This document shows positions 39,335 to 53,000 of a stretch of 64,000 nucleotides of DNA, piece after piece. The position numbers and the translations under genes were made by a program. The stretch spans positions 7,453,501-7,517,500 of the forward strand of contig CM032798.1 in assembly GCA_019155185.1 (NCBI GenBank). The letters run 5' to 3'. The notes below the pieces were generated by a model, which was not told the DNA's origin, searched no databases, and was given only the letters and a program-made list of their open reading frames with translations. Within the stretch, counting starts at the first letter, position 1. Each line of letters starts with the position of its first letter. The stretch is from Beaufortia kweichowensis. Taxonomy: Eukaryota; Chordata; Actinopteri; Cypriniformes; Gastromyzontidae.

Positions 39335-42300
39335 TTAAAATACCAATGTATTTAGTTAATAATGTAATGTATTTAGTAATTAATTATGAATTTAAAATTT
39401 TATATTTTAGCAATACTACTTTAAACTTGCATACGTTTTTTCTAAGAGTCTACCTAACTCACATTGAGTTGTATAAAGTAGTTTTTTTATATACGTATGG
39501 TGTCTTTTCCATTTCGAGGCTGCATTGCTTTGCTTAAAATCCAAGACAATATGTTAATCTTCTGTACCTGTTTTAGCTTCTTTGTAACATGATCACTTTA
39601 AGTTATTAGTTTGACATTTGTAAGACTTTGAATTTTATGCCACTGCATCGACTTACACTGTCAATATGGTGCCACATACGGTATTCTCAAAGAAAGTCTG
39701 TTATCTGATTGGCTAAAATACTGTCTGGTCCTCGCAAGCTTATCAAGTGTCTGCTCACTGAGTTCTGAGTTTTCTCTCATCACCCATATACAGCTGAGCA
39801 TAGAACACACATTGAGCACTTTTCTTTGTTATTGATGCTAATATAGCAATTTTATCAATTTGTCACATAAAACCTTTGTGCTGTTCTTGTAATCCCCTTG
39901 GACCTAGAAAATGACAAGTGTTATTTTTGTGAATGTCTACATTCAACCCTAAGAGGATGTCCAGAAAAATAAAGAGAAAGAACTAGAAAGATGGAAAGGG
40001 TTTGTCTGACATTTTTTCATTTTTTGGCTTTTGTTTAGGAAAAGGATCTCTCACATGGGGATCTGCATTGGAATTCATAATGAGTGGGATTTGAGCTGTA
40101 CTGACAGGTGAGAGACAAGAAAAAATGTAGACTGGAGCTACTTAAATACCATTTGATGAACAAGTGTGTTCTCCGTGGCCGCTGTGCTCCGTGTTCTGTG
40201 CGAGAGACTTTCCCAAAGTTCACTTATTAAGACTCCTTATCAGACAGGAGTATCTTAATGGAAATCTGATGGCGGTGAATGTCAATGGACACAGAATTTG
40301 TCAAACTAAGCATGTCTTGTAGTTTTAGATGTAATTTAATAGACAGATCTGACATCTATCTGTCTCTCTCTCTCTCTGACTGTCTATAATGTACATACTG
40401 TACTTACATCATAAAAAAATCATATATTTGGAGTTTCATCCCCCTGGATTAACTTGGCAATGTTAAATAAACAGCCTCGTGTCTCTTAAGACAGAGTAGA
40501 AATCAGAACAGACCATCCCTCCTTCACAAGGTGATGAGCCAGCTAAATGTCAAATCTGTCTTCAACTACCACTTACTACTTGGCGACAAAAGAGGGATTG
40601 AATTTCTTGAGAGAAGCTAGGCTGTGTTTGCAGAGGATCAGTTGGGAGTTGGGCCTGTTTGGGCTCATGTCTAGAGTAGGTGGTGGTACTAAAGAGCCTG
40701 CGTTTGGGTGTGTTATGAGTTTGACAGATATTGAGGACAAACCAGACCAAAGCCAAATCAATCCTATCATCACTTGTTTTTTTAACTTGTTTAATGGGAC
40801 TAAATTTTTTTTTTATTTAAAAAGGACAAATGTCTAAAAATAGAAATAGCTATACAAGTAATTAAAATGCAGTTATCTCTGCTATAAAATAAAGCTCAGT
40901 GTGTTCCAAACTACAAGTCAACATTTTGGGAAAAAAATCTTGTTGTAATGTGAACCATAAAGCTCATAATGGGTAAAACTTGGATCAGGATCTATTTTTT
41001 TTTAAAGTTTTTTTTTTTTTTAAACTTTTGCATATGAACAGAAGCTGTTTTTCTACTCTTGTTGATGGAAATGGAAAAACTGTGATTAAATATAAATCTA
41101 GTAATAGAAGAGTATGTTGTTTTAGGAACTCTTCACATATTGTTAAGCATATATTCAGGTGATCTTGTATAAACTTTCAACCACAAGCACAGACACAAAA
41201 ATTTCACTTTTCTATGTACTTCCACAATCATATCTACTTGGGATGTATACTATACTTAAAAGATAACATCTATTTGACATCTATTTTAATAAATGTAGTA
41301 TTTTACTGATTTTTGTGGCATCTTCAGAATAAAATTGATGGATTTGGTTCATGAAGACTCATAAACATCCCATTATGCCATTAAATCATTTCAGTTCTTT
41401 ACTTCTGCGGCCAGATGTGGCCCTGACAGCCAAAGTCTGTCTGTCATATTAATATAAATAAATCAGCTTTAATCCCTTTATTATTCATGGCAATCCAAAC
41501 AGAGATTTAAAGGAGGATTTAAAGGCTCTTGTTAATGCAATAACTTTTCTCTCCTGGTGAAAACGTTTTGAGTTATGAAGTATTGAAAACGAGATGAAAG
41601 CTGAAGAGCTACAGTAACTCATGGAATATGGATAGGAAATTCTATGCTGATGCGGCGCTTTATATTGACGTGTAATTCAACGTCTTCATCTCAGGCTATA
41701 TACTTCTTACAGAATAGTTTAGTTTATGGGATAAATAAAACAAATAGTTTATATGTATAGATGAAACACTCAACTTTAAAGTGTTAATTAAACAAATTAT
41801 TTGTCAAAAGCAAACTACAGCATGTCATGGATTTTGGGTTTTATTCTAATATCAAAAAAACCCCAAAAGGGTTTATGGAATAGGTGTTATTAATATTTGT
41901 TGATTCTGTAAAAATATTTTGTAGTCAATCTCCCAGCCTTTTTACATGTGTTGTGTGTAATTTTTTTGTCTAGCTTCCTTAAAGTCTTTTCAATGCTGTA
42001 CCAAGTTAACTTATTCCAAAATGCAACATGAAGACAAAGTTTTAATATGCCTTTAATAGTATATTTGAATAAAAAACAAAGATGCCAATTCTTAGACATT
42101 ACTATTTTTAGTATGAAACACAGTTTCTTGAATTGCCTACTAACTTCTTCCAGACCACAAGACACTTGCTCAAATATCTTTAGAAAGTAGAAGAAAAAGG
42201 AAAGAAAATAGGGAAGACACAAAAAATGAGAAGTTATATAATATTTTGTATAAGATTTCTGGTATGTGTCTACACAGAGACTTTTAGGAGAGCCCTTAAA

Positions 42301-43373
42301 TATTCACTGGAGTCAAAAAGTAACAGCAAATCCCAGTTTTTCCTTTATGGTTTTAAGTGCAAGTGCTAATGAGATGCTTCTTAAAAGGTCTGCTGCTCTT
42401 TAAGTGATTATTGACCATCAGTGTTTAGGGTCTCTTCAAACCCTTTCCATTCTGTTTCCAGGGTCAGTTCCACTATACAGCAGATCAGACCTTTGCATGC
42501 CCAAACCTGAGCGGTGCATTGAACACGAGTGTGTGGGGTTGTTCTGGTCTACGCTTAGAAAGAACCGAGAGAGACAGCTAGACTGATCCCAAACCGAGGT
42601 GGCGACTCCACATGCAGTATGCGTAGATAAGAGCACAAAGGCTCCTCTCCTCTGTCCTTATCCAGTGTTAAAACAGTAACGTCTGCATTGGAGAAGTGAT
42701 GCCAATCACTGCTTGTCACTCTCGTGGAGCCCAAATGGTGATCAGGTTACGCTAAAAGAAGCCTCCACTTATTGAAACACTTAGCTCAAGTGCTTCTGAT
42801 TTGTTCAGACATGTTGGTAATCTCCTTACACTCCTTAACACTATTAGACTGGTGTCTCGGATTGTGTTTATCCATGTCGTTGTGCCTTTATCCATTACAA
42901 AGTCGATTGCTTTGTGGTAAAGGGGACATGATGTGGAGGTTTGGTTGTCTTGCCTGTCTTAAGATCTCCTGAAGGATCTTCTGTGAATCCAATCACACTC
43001 ATTGGTGTCTTCAGGGATTGGTTTTGGCTCAGTAGGTGCTGTTTCCATACAACAGCTGTAAGTGCATCTCAAAGGCAAACTGAAGCTAATTGGTTTCATC
43101 TAATTGCATGTCCTCATGGTACAGACTGATACAGTTTGACAGTCACTCTGGCAGTAATAGGCACTTGTGAAATACAGAACCGCCTTGTGTTGCCTCTCCA
43201 GAGTTCTGTACTTTACAATGTCACGCCAAGCAACCAATAAGAAATAAGCAATTAAGCTGGGTGTGAAAGAGAGAATGAAAGAGCTGGTGAATGTGGGTTT
43301 ACATACAGTAAGGTCCAAAAGTCAGAGACTACTACAGTAATTCTCTTATTTATTTTTTGTAATTAATTTTTGT

Positions 43374-43413
43374 TTGTATATATATATATCATATCATATA
43401 TATATATATATAT

Positions 43414-43469
<56 letters not shown>

Positions 43470-43482
43470 TATATATATATCA
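43374..43482. repeat. (TA)n microsatellite with CAT/CATATC interruptions
   Basis: Alternating T and A runs for about 105 bases, broken by ATCATATCATAT-type interruptions at the left and TCAC near 43467. It is prone to cruciform extrusion and assembly error. Confidence 0.95.
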
Positions 43483-44934
43483 CCAAGAGAAATAAAGGAC
43501 AGCTTATTGAGGATTTTAAATTAAATTTAATTATTTAAAATTGCCTGATAAAAAGCTTAAATCACGTGTTATGTAACGGTCCGCTATTAAATTTTGGAGC
43601 TTTGGTGTGCCGACTTTATATATTTTTCTGTGATGAATTCCAATTACAAAATATACTATAAGTATAACAATTTGAGTAAAAAGTTAGAATTTCTATTTAG
43701 TATTTATCCCCATGTCATCTTAAGTTTGTTCAAAACCTGATGATATAATCACAGCATGATCTCCAAAGTAAAGTAAAAATCTTTTCATTTAATGTTATAA
43801 CATTTTTTGCTTAGTCACCATCAAAAAGTGCGGTATAAATATGTATTTATTGTACCTCGGGTCTACAAAGATTAGAAATATCTAATTACTAATTATAATC
43901 TGATTTACACTGTGTAGCATGGCTGGTGACCAACCTATAAAATTATTCTTAGTAAATCACTCACAATACACCCACAGAGTCACACTTGTGTATGTGGTAT
44001 AATCCAAAACATGAACTAATTCTTAATTTACAAAAACACGGGAAAAACTTACTAGGATGATGAGGAAGATTGTAGATTGCATTGTAGAGCCAAAGGCCAA
44101 TCGACCTGAATTGGGGTGTAGACAAGGAGAATAAAGACAACCAAACTAGACTCATGGGCTAATCAGTAACTTAGGAAATAGATGCAGAGTAAGTGAGCCT
44201 AATAAAGGCAGACAAAAACATTATTCTTGCACACATATTGTATTCAAAAATATTACTCTTTTTTTTAGACACATGAGGATAAATTCTTTCCTTCTATTTC
44301 TTGATAATTAGGTTATGTTATGTTAACCCAGTATACACTGAATATATAACTTGCCCTACATTCTGTAGACTTTTACTATCTTCACCTCAGATATCATGAT
44401 TTGAAAAGTCTTCCCCTTTTTTTGAACCAAATGAAAGTTTAGAGCAACCATTGTTACATATCTTTTCACTCTGTGCAGATGTAAGGTTTTCTTCTCCTTG
44501 GGAGATTTACTCTGATAACATCAGCACACATCAATGGGTGGAACGATCTAGTGCTCCAAACAAAGAGGCACATCGGGGAAGGTAAAACTAGAGCAGTAAT
44601 GGAACAGAAGGACGTCCTCAGCTGTGTGTGTGTAAGTATAGACGTCAAAGCTGACACGCATACTGACAATCAGGGTCTCATCAACACTTGAAGGCCCCCC
44701 TCACAGTCAAGCACTGAGAAACACTCGAATAGATTCTGTTTGTGAGAGTTTGATAAACCAGCCAACATCAGGAACGAGTCCATACAATATTCTCCGTATC
44801 GGCAAAGCCAAAGATTCATTTAAGTTCAACATTGCAATATGGAACAAACAATCCAGTTAAGTATTTGTGCAGTTCCATTGTGCTCTTTTGATGCAATCAA
44901 TATATTTTAATTGTTTCGGCACTTTATTTTCAGT

Positions 44935-44958
44935 GACACACACACACACACACACACA
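44935..44958. repeat. (CA)n microsatellite, about 12 units
   Basis: A run of ACACAC dinucleotides after TCAGTG. Shorter CA/GT runs occur at about 16861-16876, 38110-38131 and 38176-38192. Confidence 0.9.
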
Positions 44959-45404
44959 TACAAATAAAACCATAAATGCATGTTATTGAGTTGAAGTGGT
45001 CTTGAGCACGCTCAATACATAAATTAATAAAACACAAAACCAAATCTCTAGAGAAAAAGATCATATGTGCATATGTGCAAACACACACTAACCACAGACT
45101 CTGTGCAATGGTAATAGAATAGTATGTCAGACATATTGATTACACGGCAGCAACTGGGAATGTGTGATATTAGAACTGCATTCTGGCAGGCAGCAGGTTA
45201 TGGGGCTTTGCCTAGACTGTGGTATGAACCGATATCAAACTGGCCTTATATCAGCGATTATACTCTATACATAAGATCTATACAGATTTCAGCTATTTAA
45301 AAATGTCATGTAATGGCATGCAACATTTTTACAATGCTAGAATTCTGTTTTCATATAGGTAAGTTATGATTCTATATGTAACAGTAGCACTGGAGTCCCG
45401 GCTG

Positions 45405-45600
45405 TCTGGGGTTCTTCCTGTGTCACTGTGGGTTTCCCCCACAGACATGTAGATTAGGTGGATTGGAATCACTAAATTGCTGTGTATAAGCCCTGCAATG
45501 GACTGAACATCTGTCTAGGGTGTTTCCTGCATGAGATACTGAAACACACTCTGTGATCCTGCAGGACATGCAGGTTAGGAGAATGGATAGGTGGATGTGT
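45405..45600 (+). repeat. Ancient fish dispersed repeat fragment (retroelement-tail type), sense orientation
   Basis: It reads in order GGGTTTCCCCCACAGACATGTAGATTAGGTGGATTGGAA, CACTAAATTGC, CCCTGCAATGGACTG, TCTAGGGTGTTTCC and AGGAGAATGGATAGGTGGATG. This is the forward form of the repeat fragment at 25715-25890. It has no coding capacity. Confidence 0.65.
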
Positions 45601-46651
45601 GACTTTTTTCATCCAATGTGGTAAAAAACATTCTTTAAAAATGTATACTCTATATTTATAATTTATGCTATATACTGTATTACAATTATGTTTGCGATCA
45701 TTTTTTAAATTTAGTAGTGCACCACTGCTTAGTGATCATGTTTGATCTTTTTTGATATGCAATTATTTACAGAGATCATATTAACACTGAAAACTTTTTT
45801 TTTTACGTTTTTTTAAGGTCTCTGGCTACATAGGTTGCTTTTAAACTGTACACTGCCTAAACTGTATAGTTCATGTAATTTAATAGACATCAGGCCACTA
45901 AAATGGTTCAATTCGTTGTAAAAGGAAACTAAAAATAAACCCATCCACACTCTTTTGAACTCAACTCAAATGCCAAAAGCAAACAGTGAGGTGGTTTAGA
46001 GAAGTGCAAAATGAGCTGCCTCAGGAAATCAAAATAATTACATATTAAAAAATGATCCAGCCACGGCAATGTTGCATGCCTTTAGTTTTTTAACCGCTGA
46101 TGGAATGTTGGTCTGCGTGAAGCCCCTAAAAATAAGCTTCAATAATACCAAAAGTTTAGGAGTTTGTGCTTATTAGAGCTTCATTTCCTTTTTCTGAGTA
46201 TTACTATGCACACACATGCCAAGCAACCTTTCTTTTATAAACCATTTTAAAACTGGGATTTTACCTATTTATTATGCATTGCAAAATAATAATACCTTAA
46301 GCTGTATTTACGTATTGCTTTCTGTTTCCATTTTCAGAAATGCATTTAAAACCAAATTGATTGTTGAGTGATTGAAAGTCGTGTTATCTTTACATATTTC
46401 TAATTTTTTCTTACATTGTGTATCTTCTTTATTGTTTTTTGCTCAATAACAATTTTAGTTATTTCAAGTTTTAGTTCCAAATTCAAGTTTAAGAATAGTT
46501 TTATTTAGGGTTTGTAATCTTTGCTTCTCGAGTAATCTGTTTTTCTCAAGGATTTTTAGATATTTGTTTTGCTTACTGGGAGTCAGATTTATTAAATGTT
46601 TATTTAATGTGAAAAGAGGGAGTAAATCTGTTTCTATGATGTAAGATGCTT

Positions 46652-46726
46652 AAAATATTTCCTAAAGTAATATACAACATATGTTGCTTTGCAAAATATG
46701 TTGTATATTACTTTAGGAAATATTTT
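46652..46726. repeat. Perfect 31-bp inverted repeat (long hairpin)
   Basis: The arm 46652-46682 is the exact reverse complement of 46696-46726. The 13-base centre GTTGCTTTGCAAA can pair further (TTGC with GCAA) after one G/A mismatch, leaving a 3-base loop. The whole forms a single hairpin of about 75 nt. The arms include CCTAAAGTAATATACAACAT. Confidence 0.95.
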
Positions 46727-47699
46727 TTTTACTTAATATTTATTTATTTATTTTATGTAAAACTGATGCTTGTTGAAAATGTTCACAGCCGCTGGTAATT
46801 ACCAGGCTTTTTGAACATCACTGACCCAAACTATCTGTGGTTAAGTGTTTAAGAGCTTGACTGAGTTTAAGCTAAATTGACTAAACCTTTTTTAACCAAT
46901 GATGGAAAAATAATGACATTTAGGCCTTCAGAGTCTTTATCGGATAATGGCATGACTTCTTAAATGCAAAGTTAATGTAAACAAAACCATCCATTACTTA
47001 GATCACCCTAGTGTAAACTAGACTAAACAGACTAAACATTTAAAAGAAATAATGCACAACCTTTTTGCCTACTTTACCAACAATAAGTCTATCTAAGTTC
47101 TAACTGTACTTACAAAAGTAAGGACTAATAATTCCACAGAACACTTGAAGTAAACTACAGTTTCCAAAGATACATAATTATTTCTAACAGAACTCTTCAG
47201 TGCAAGATTACTATATAACACACATCATGCTCTTATCAGAATAGCATGCATGACTGATTTGTGCTGGTTCACTGCCTGGTCAGGGGGAGGTTGCTGCATC
47301 TGGGAAACCTTGTAATGAGACCTTGATCCCTGTTCAAAGCCCTGAAGAGGCAGATCAAGTGGGCTTGGCCCATCGTGGCTATGCTCTGATACATGGTCAC
47401 ATCAACATAATATCTTCATACATGAATCCAAACTTGGGCTTTGGCCACTGTGACACTCTTCTACAAACTCACTTTCTCTTGATTTAGTCTTGTTAAATAC
47501 ACCCACAAGTAGATGTACATATACAGTACATCGTGTATATGTATGTAAAACATACATATTTTAAAATACTGTATTTTTTAAATAATTTTAACATAAAGTT
47601 GTCAAAGTTGACATGCTTTTTAATAGTTTTCATTGGTTAAATATTTGCAAGACCCATAGATAAATGTGAAGGGTGACCAATAGAAATTATTTATGATTA

Positions 47700-47703
<4 letters not shown>

Positions 47704-47754
<51 letters not shown>

Positions 47755-47760
47755 TGCGTG

Positions 47761-47808
<48 letters not shown>

Positions 47809-47830
47809 TGTGCGTGCGTGTGTGTGTGTA
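47704..47830. repeat. Compound (GT)n-(GCGT)n microsatellite
   Basis: About 16 GT units pass into a long run of GCGT tetramers with a few GT breaks, then back to GT. The whole 127-base tract alternates purine and pyrimidine on each strand, which favours Z-DNA. It also concentrates CpG in an otherwise CpG-poor region. Confidence 0.97.
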
Positions 47831-48739
47831 CATATAAGAAATTAATTTATTTTTTTTAAATCTAACCTAATTACACTCTTGACCCAAAACCTACCTACAA
47901 TATATTAAATGTTTTTCTTCTGTACCTACAGTATTTAAATATACATATTTTTTAAATACGCATTCCTAATTAGTAAAAGCTTGTTTACATAAATAACAAA
48001 TAATGACATTTTGATTGATTAAATGTTTAAATCCCTGTTTAAAAAACACACAACCTTCCATTTATCTGGAATGAATCTATTCAGGAAGAAGCTTTATGGC
48101 TACACCGAAGATCCTCTCACATATCTGTCAGCACACATAGGTCAAGACAGAACATTTCCTCAATGGTCGAGAGAAACATTTCCTCAGTTTCTGAAGACTT
48201 TTACACACCCAAACCCCAACTATTTCTGTTTAATTCATACATAATAAGGTAATAAGTTACATAATAACATTCTTTTGTATTTATCAATGTACAGGTCTAG
48301 TTTAATTGATGCATGTTAACTGTTAAATCAGGGTTTTTTCCTCAGTGAAATCAGACACGATTGAGATAAATGCCACAATGGCATCAGTTCTTTCACCACA
48401 GATAAGAGCCGGCTTGTTGCACCTGTCAACAATCCAGTCATGACCAGACTGTTTTAGGCTTCATAATGGTGTAACAGGATAGACCCGTGTTTAAGAGCAT
48501 GTTCAAAGCAAGTACTTTCGTCTAAGATTTCAAACATTTGGCTGAACCCCAGTGCGTGTAACCTGGTAAAGTTGTGTTGCTCAGAGCTGCTAGGAGCGCG
48601 ATAAACTACCATGTGCCACCGGGGGCAGAGATGGAAAATTCTTTCCTATCCTTACTCAGGGAACGCCCTCTCCTCTGCCATCCATCTCCAATCATTTTAT
48701 CACCATCCTCTGTAGAAAACAGACCATCCCCCAGGTGCC

Positions 48740-48940
48740 CGTTTCCATGTTGTTAATGTTTTGTTATCCAGCTTCCGCAAACATTATGTGGAATTGCTGC
48801 TGCAAATTGCGCCACATGTTGATTTATGTCCCGTTCGGGCGGCTGGAACAGTTGAGGGTTTGACGTGCCGAGCACATCTGGTGGCGCAGGTTAATTGAGG
48901 GCGATTAAGGTGATTAATAGCTTTGTTTGAAGTAAAAACA
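48740..48940. promoter_or_regulatory. Candidate conserved noncoding element (enhancer-like)
   Basis: This block is GC-richer than the desert around it, lacks simple repeats and has no significant open frame. It contains clustered homeodomain-type words, GGTTAATTGAGGGCGATTAAGG followed by TGATTAATAG, at about 48889-48920. That texture is typical of deeply conserved developmental enhancers, but conservation cannot be seen from one sequence. Confidence 0.3.
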
Positions 48941-49338
48941 CAAGACAGAAAGGGTTGTGTTACAGGCAAAACGTTCTGCAAGGGTAGAAGCCATAGACTG
49001 CCTGCGGCTAGAGGAAGCAGTAGTTGCAACAAATGTGAGAGCGGTGGTAATGTTGCTGAGTATAGCCTGAGGTATGAGATACAGGTGGAAAGCTCCAGGC
49101 TTAATGTTAGCTAGTTATGGAAGCTGGTGCGTGAGCTGGGGAGGAAAAAGCAATATTGACTCGAGGCCTGATTCATATAAAGAGACACTGTTTTGAGTTC
49201 ATTTCCATTATTATCCCATGAATCAGCAGCATGTCTGGAAGACTACACGCTGTATACTGTTTCTCAGTGATTTAAAAAATGAGTAGTGTACACTTTTTCC
49301 TTTTTTGCATTCTTCAAGAAATTTTCTTTAGTTTATTA

Positions 49339-49560
49339 ATCTGTTAACTGTCACAGTTCCTCAGGGGAACACCTATGTTATTTCCCTATTCACTTTAATA
49401 TTTCATAGTTGAATTTTAATCTAATCATGACAAACTATAAATTGACTCAAGATGAAATATTTGACAGATTTTCATAACAATAACACAAACAACCAAATTC
49501 ATAAAAAAATGTTAATGTTACTGTAATTTATAAAAATACATAAAATGAAAATAGTTTTTA
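49339..49560 (-). mobile_element. MITE copy with hairpin (CCTGTTAACTGTCAC family), minus orientation
   Basis: The end CTGTTAACTGTCAC at 49341 and the following GTTCCTCAGGGGAAC hairpin, CACTTTAATATTTCATAGTTGAATT and TCTAATCATGACAAACTA are the reverse complement of the 19280 and 39110 copies. The far terminus was not found. Confidence 0.55.
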
Positions 49561-49800
49561 CAAAGACTTAAAAGCATGGGCAAAAAGAATTTCCTTGCAG
49601 ATAATATAGAATTTAATTTACTTTTAATTTATTCTTATATATACTATATAATTTATGTATTTATTTCTATATACTATATTTTCAGCCTGCAGGAATTTGT
49701 ATTTTATGAAGTGGATAAATCGTATACATTTGTACAAGGTAAATTGTACAACAACGTATTATTATTAGAAAAAGCTAAGTTTTTTCTAAACTGAGACTAT

Positions 49801-50048
49801 GTGACCCAGTCAGTGAAAACCAGGCTAAAGTCTAAAAATCTAATTTTGAGATAACGAGGATCAAAGTTTGCCTTCACCTATTAATTTCACTATGATTTCA
49901 ATCTTTAACATGACATTACTCAGACAATATTAAAGATATCAATGTTAAATTACCACAGAATATTCTTTACATTACATATAATGATTTTATGTAGAAAACA
50001 GAAAAATCACAAAAAATGACTTTAGCTGGGTTTTCACAGACTGGGTTG
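49801..50048. repeat. TIR MITE (GTGACCC family), second copy
   Basis: The left end GTGACCCAGTCAGTGAAAACCAGGCTAAAGTC and the right end GACTTTAGCTGGGTTTTCACAGACTGGGTT are inverted repeats. The right half matches the reverse complement of the left half of the element at 12265-12559. No coding sequence is present. Confidence 0.65.
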
Positions 50049-53000
50049 TTATTTCCTTAAATTCCGTAAACTACTCAATAAGCCAACACAAAACTAAACC
50101 CACCATTGATGTGTTTATTTATGGCATTTAAGATTATAGATACCTGTAGCGTATTTTATGTCTGATATAAAACTGTTTGACGTCTTCCCTTTATATATTT
50201 ATATTCTGTAAATAGACAAATGGACAAAATGAAAGAAACAGTTTTTCTCCGTCTTTTCAAAATTGCTTATGCATTGTGTGATTGTTAGATGCAGTAACAA
50301 CCAGCCAATCCTCTTACATAAATGCAACATATATCCGGAGCTATTAGAATAAATTGCATCCCTTAATCCACCCTGTGGTTTCTCTTACTCTCAGTATTCA
50401 CAGCATGGATTGCGGTATCTGTAATAGTAATCCAGTTAGAATAAATAGCCCTTAAACATAGTGTTGTTTTTGGCAGGTGAGTGTTCGGTACAGCTGTGGT
50501 GTATACAGGGTTACTCTGCTTTATCACACCATCTCTCCACTCCTTCATTCTGCCAGCTCAACACACCTCTCTCTCTCTTTCAGTCCATCTCGCTGTCTGT
50601 CTATCCATCTGGTGCCTTCTTAGTCTGCGTCTCCTGTTTTCCTTTAACTACCTTTTGGTTTTCTCACTCTTTTCTTCCTGCCAAGCCGCTGTCATTTCAC
50701 GTCCTCTCGCTTCCCACGTTTTCGCTCTGCATCATCAATAAGGGTTTATGTGTAGATAACCCTTCCTCTCCTCCACTAGAGCCTGACGCTGGTGCAATTA
50801 ATCATGTCTAAAGAGGTGCCAATACTTCTGAATGCCATTTTAATGGTACAGCGACCGCATAATACACTGAGGTGGATCGGCTTTCTGAAGTTCTGGGGTA
50901 TTACGGCCATCCAGTGGTTTCGGTTATACTCAAAGGGCCAACCAGAACTAGGCAGGATAAATACTGTGTTAATGGTTTCACAGGGTGGGGATGGCCGCTA
51001 TTTTCATCAGTATATTGCTTTCAGTCCCAAAGCAGAAAATGGGCATCTGCTAAAACATTTGAATGTCCATGAATATAATTAAAAACAATTTTTTTAAATA
51101 AAATAAATTAAACAAAAGCCCAAAACAAAATTTTACCATGATGATCTGCCACCTAACATTTACACTTCAGCTCGAGTTTTCCTTTTGCAATTTCTTCCAA
51201 CGATATACTAGACTTTCCAGGACCTGCATAAACTGATTCCACATTTCTCAATGAGGGAAAAACAGTTTGAACCTAAAGACTCCGGACAGGTTGGATAAAG
51301 GCTAATGTGTGGAGCATTTTGAAGCACTTAAAATGAATCATCCAGAATAATAGTTTCTGTGGTTTTACAATCAAGGAAGTCGTCTATGCTTTGAGCAGTC
51401 GACTGAAAAGGTGGATTTTGGGAACTGGGTGGCCCAGGAGAACGTAACAGAATAGTCACACAACCGCTGCAGTCAGCACAGGTTCTGGGTTGGCTCCGAC
51501 CGAATGCCGCAAAGGGAAAGCATCAGTTTAGGGGACCAAAAATTCAATCCTATGATGGAAGGGAAAGAAACCTTGCATTTATGTTTTTAAGTGTGTACAA
51601 TTTCAGTTCCACTGTTGGTCTTGTCTGAACTGATATGGGTGTGCTTTGAATTTATAGACTGTAAGGGAGAGCTAAAAGTTACTTGTTAATAAATCAGTTT
51701 ATGTTTTGTAGCTGGCAGAGTGCTTTTTCTGCAGATTTACTTGGATTCACTTAAGAGGGATTTGCTTTTGTGACCACAATGATTGAAAAAAAAAAGAACG
51801 TTTTTACAAGCTTTACAAAGTTTTATTTCTATAATTTTACCTAGATCTCCATATGGAAGGTCCTTAGAAATTACTTGGGTAGTTGCAGAATAATCTACTC
51901 TATAAACAATGTCTTAAACAACATTTAACAGCGAAACTGAAGATGTATTATAAACACATTTAAATGGTATAGCAACACCACCCATAACAGTAAGCTTTCT
52001 GGCACTGGCTCTATTACAAATAACAATAATGAATTTTTGTTTTACTTAGAAAACGTCTGGTGTCCACAGCAGCAGTTTTCTGCCTCGTGGAAACTGTCCA
52101 TTTATCTCAAGGCCAAAGACATATGACACATAGGAGTATTTTATTGGGCGCAGCAGGTGAGGGGCAGAGGGCCAGCCCACCCATACTGAAAGAGACACCC
52201 CCTTTTTGGATGAAGAGGGGAGCTGCGTGTAACCCAAGAGTAGTGGGGTATGCAGGGGTTTTTTAGGGCCGTGAATGCCAAGTGCAAGGACTCAATCTGG
52301 CAAATTCAGCTTGAGTTAGGAGCTGGCACCGGGATCAAAGCGGCCCACTGTGGACCTTGATACTAAATGTTGCCGATACCATGTCAGGAAAAGAATATGC
52401 TGATATCTAGATGCACAAACGGGTTAGGGTGACTTCATGTTGGAGCAGACTGTGAGAATAAATAAACTGAAATGAAAGGGTTGCCTTCGAATAACAATTT
52501 TACCTCACTGGTCAGTCTGCTCAGTATAGAAGAATTAACCTTCACAATCAATAACAAAGCAAAACTATATTTTAATTATTCACAATACAGTGCAATAAAG
52601 AAGATAATTATAGCATAGTTTTGAGAACGAAATCCTCTCCATTGTTCCTCACAAGAAAGATTTTGATCTCTGGTGACTGATGCCTGTGATATAGATAATG
52701 GTTATCGTATCATATACTAAAGCTTCTCTCTCATTTTTCCCCTCAGCCTCTTGTTGAGATGACTTAGGCTCCTCAGTTAGACTCCTAATGTAAAACCCCT
52801 ATCAGCACTAGCAGATGTGCTGAGATATAGTCACAGACACAGAGGAGGGCTTGATGCCATCACACGTGTTGACGCCACACCGTCCAGAGTTGTCAAAACT
52901 ATCAGGCTTCCATATCTTAAAAACTGAAATGGAACATAGAAAGGATAGAAAGGAGAGGATATACATCATCTGTAGGTTAAACTAACACGGTCGTCAGGAT

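Noticed and set aside
43374..43482. Origin or matrix-attachment element at the (TA)n run
   Set aside because: The sequence is an ordinary microsatellite; nothing beyond base composition supports a specific function.
50461..50811. 116-codon plus-strand frame with an overlapping 86-codon frame
   Set aside because: Pyrimidine-rich sequence that is open in two frames at once, with no known domain. This is compositional, not coding.
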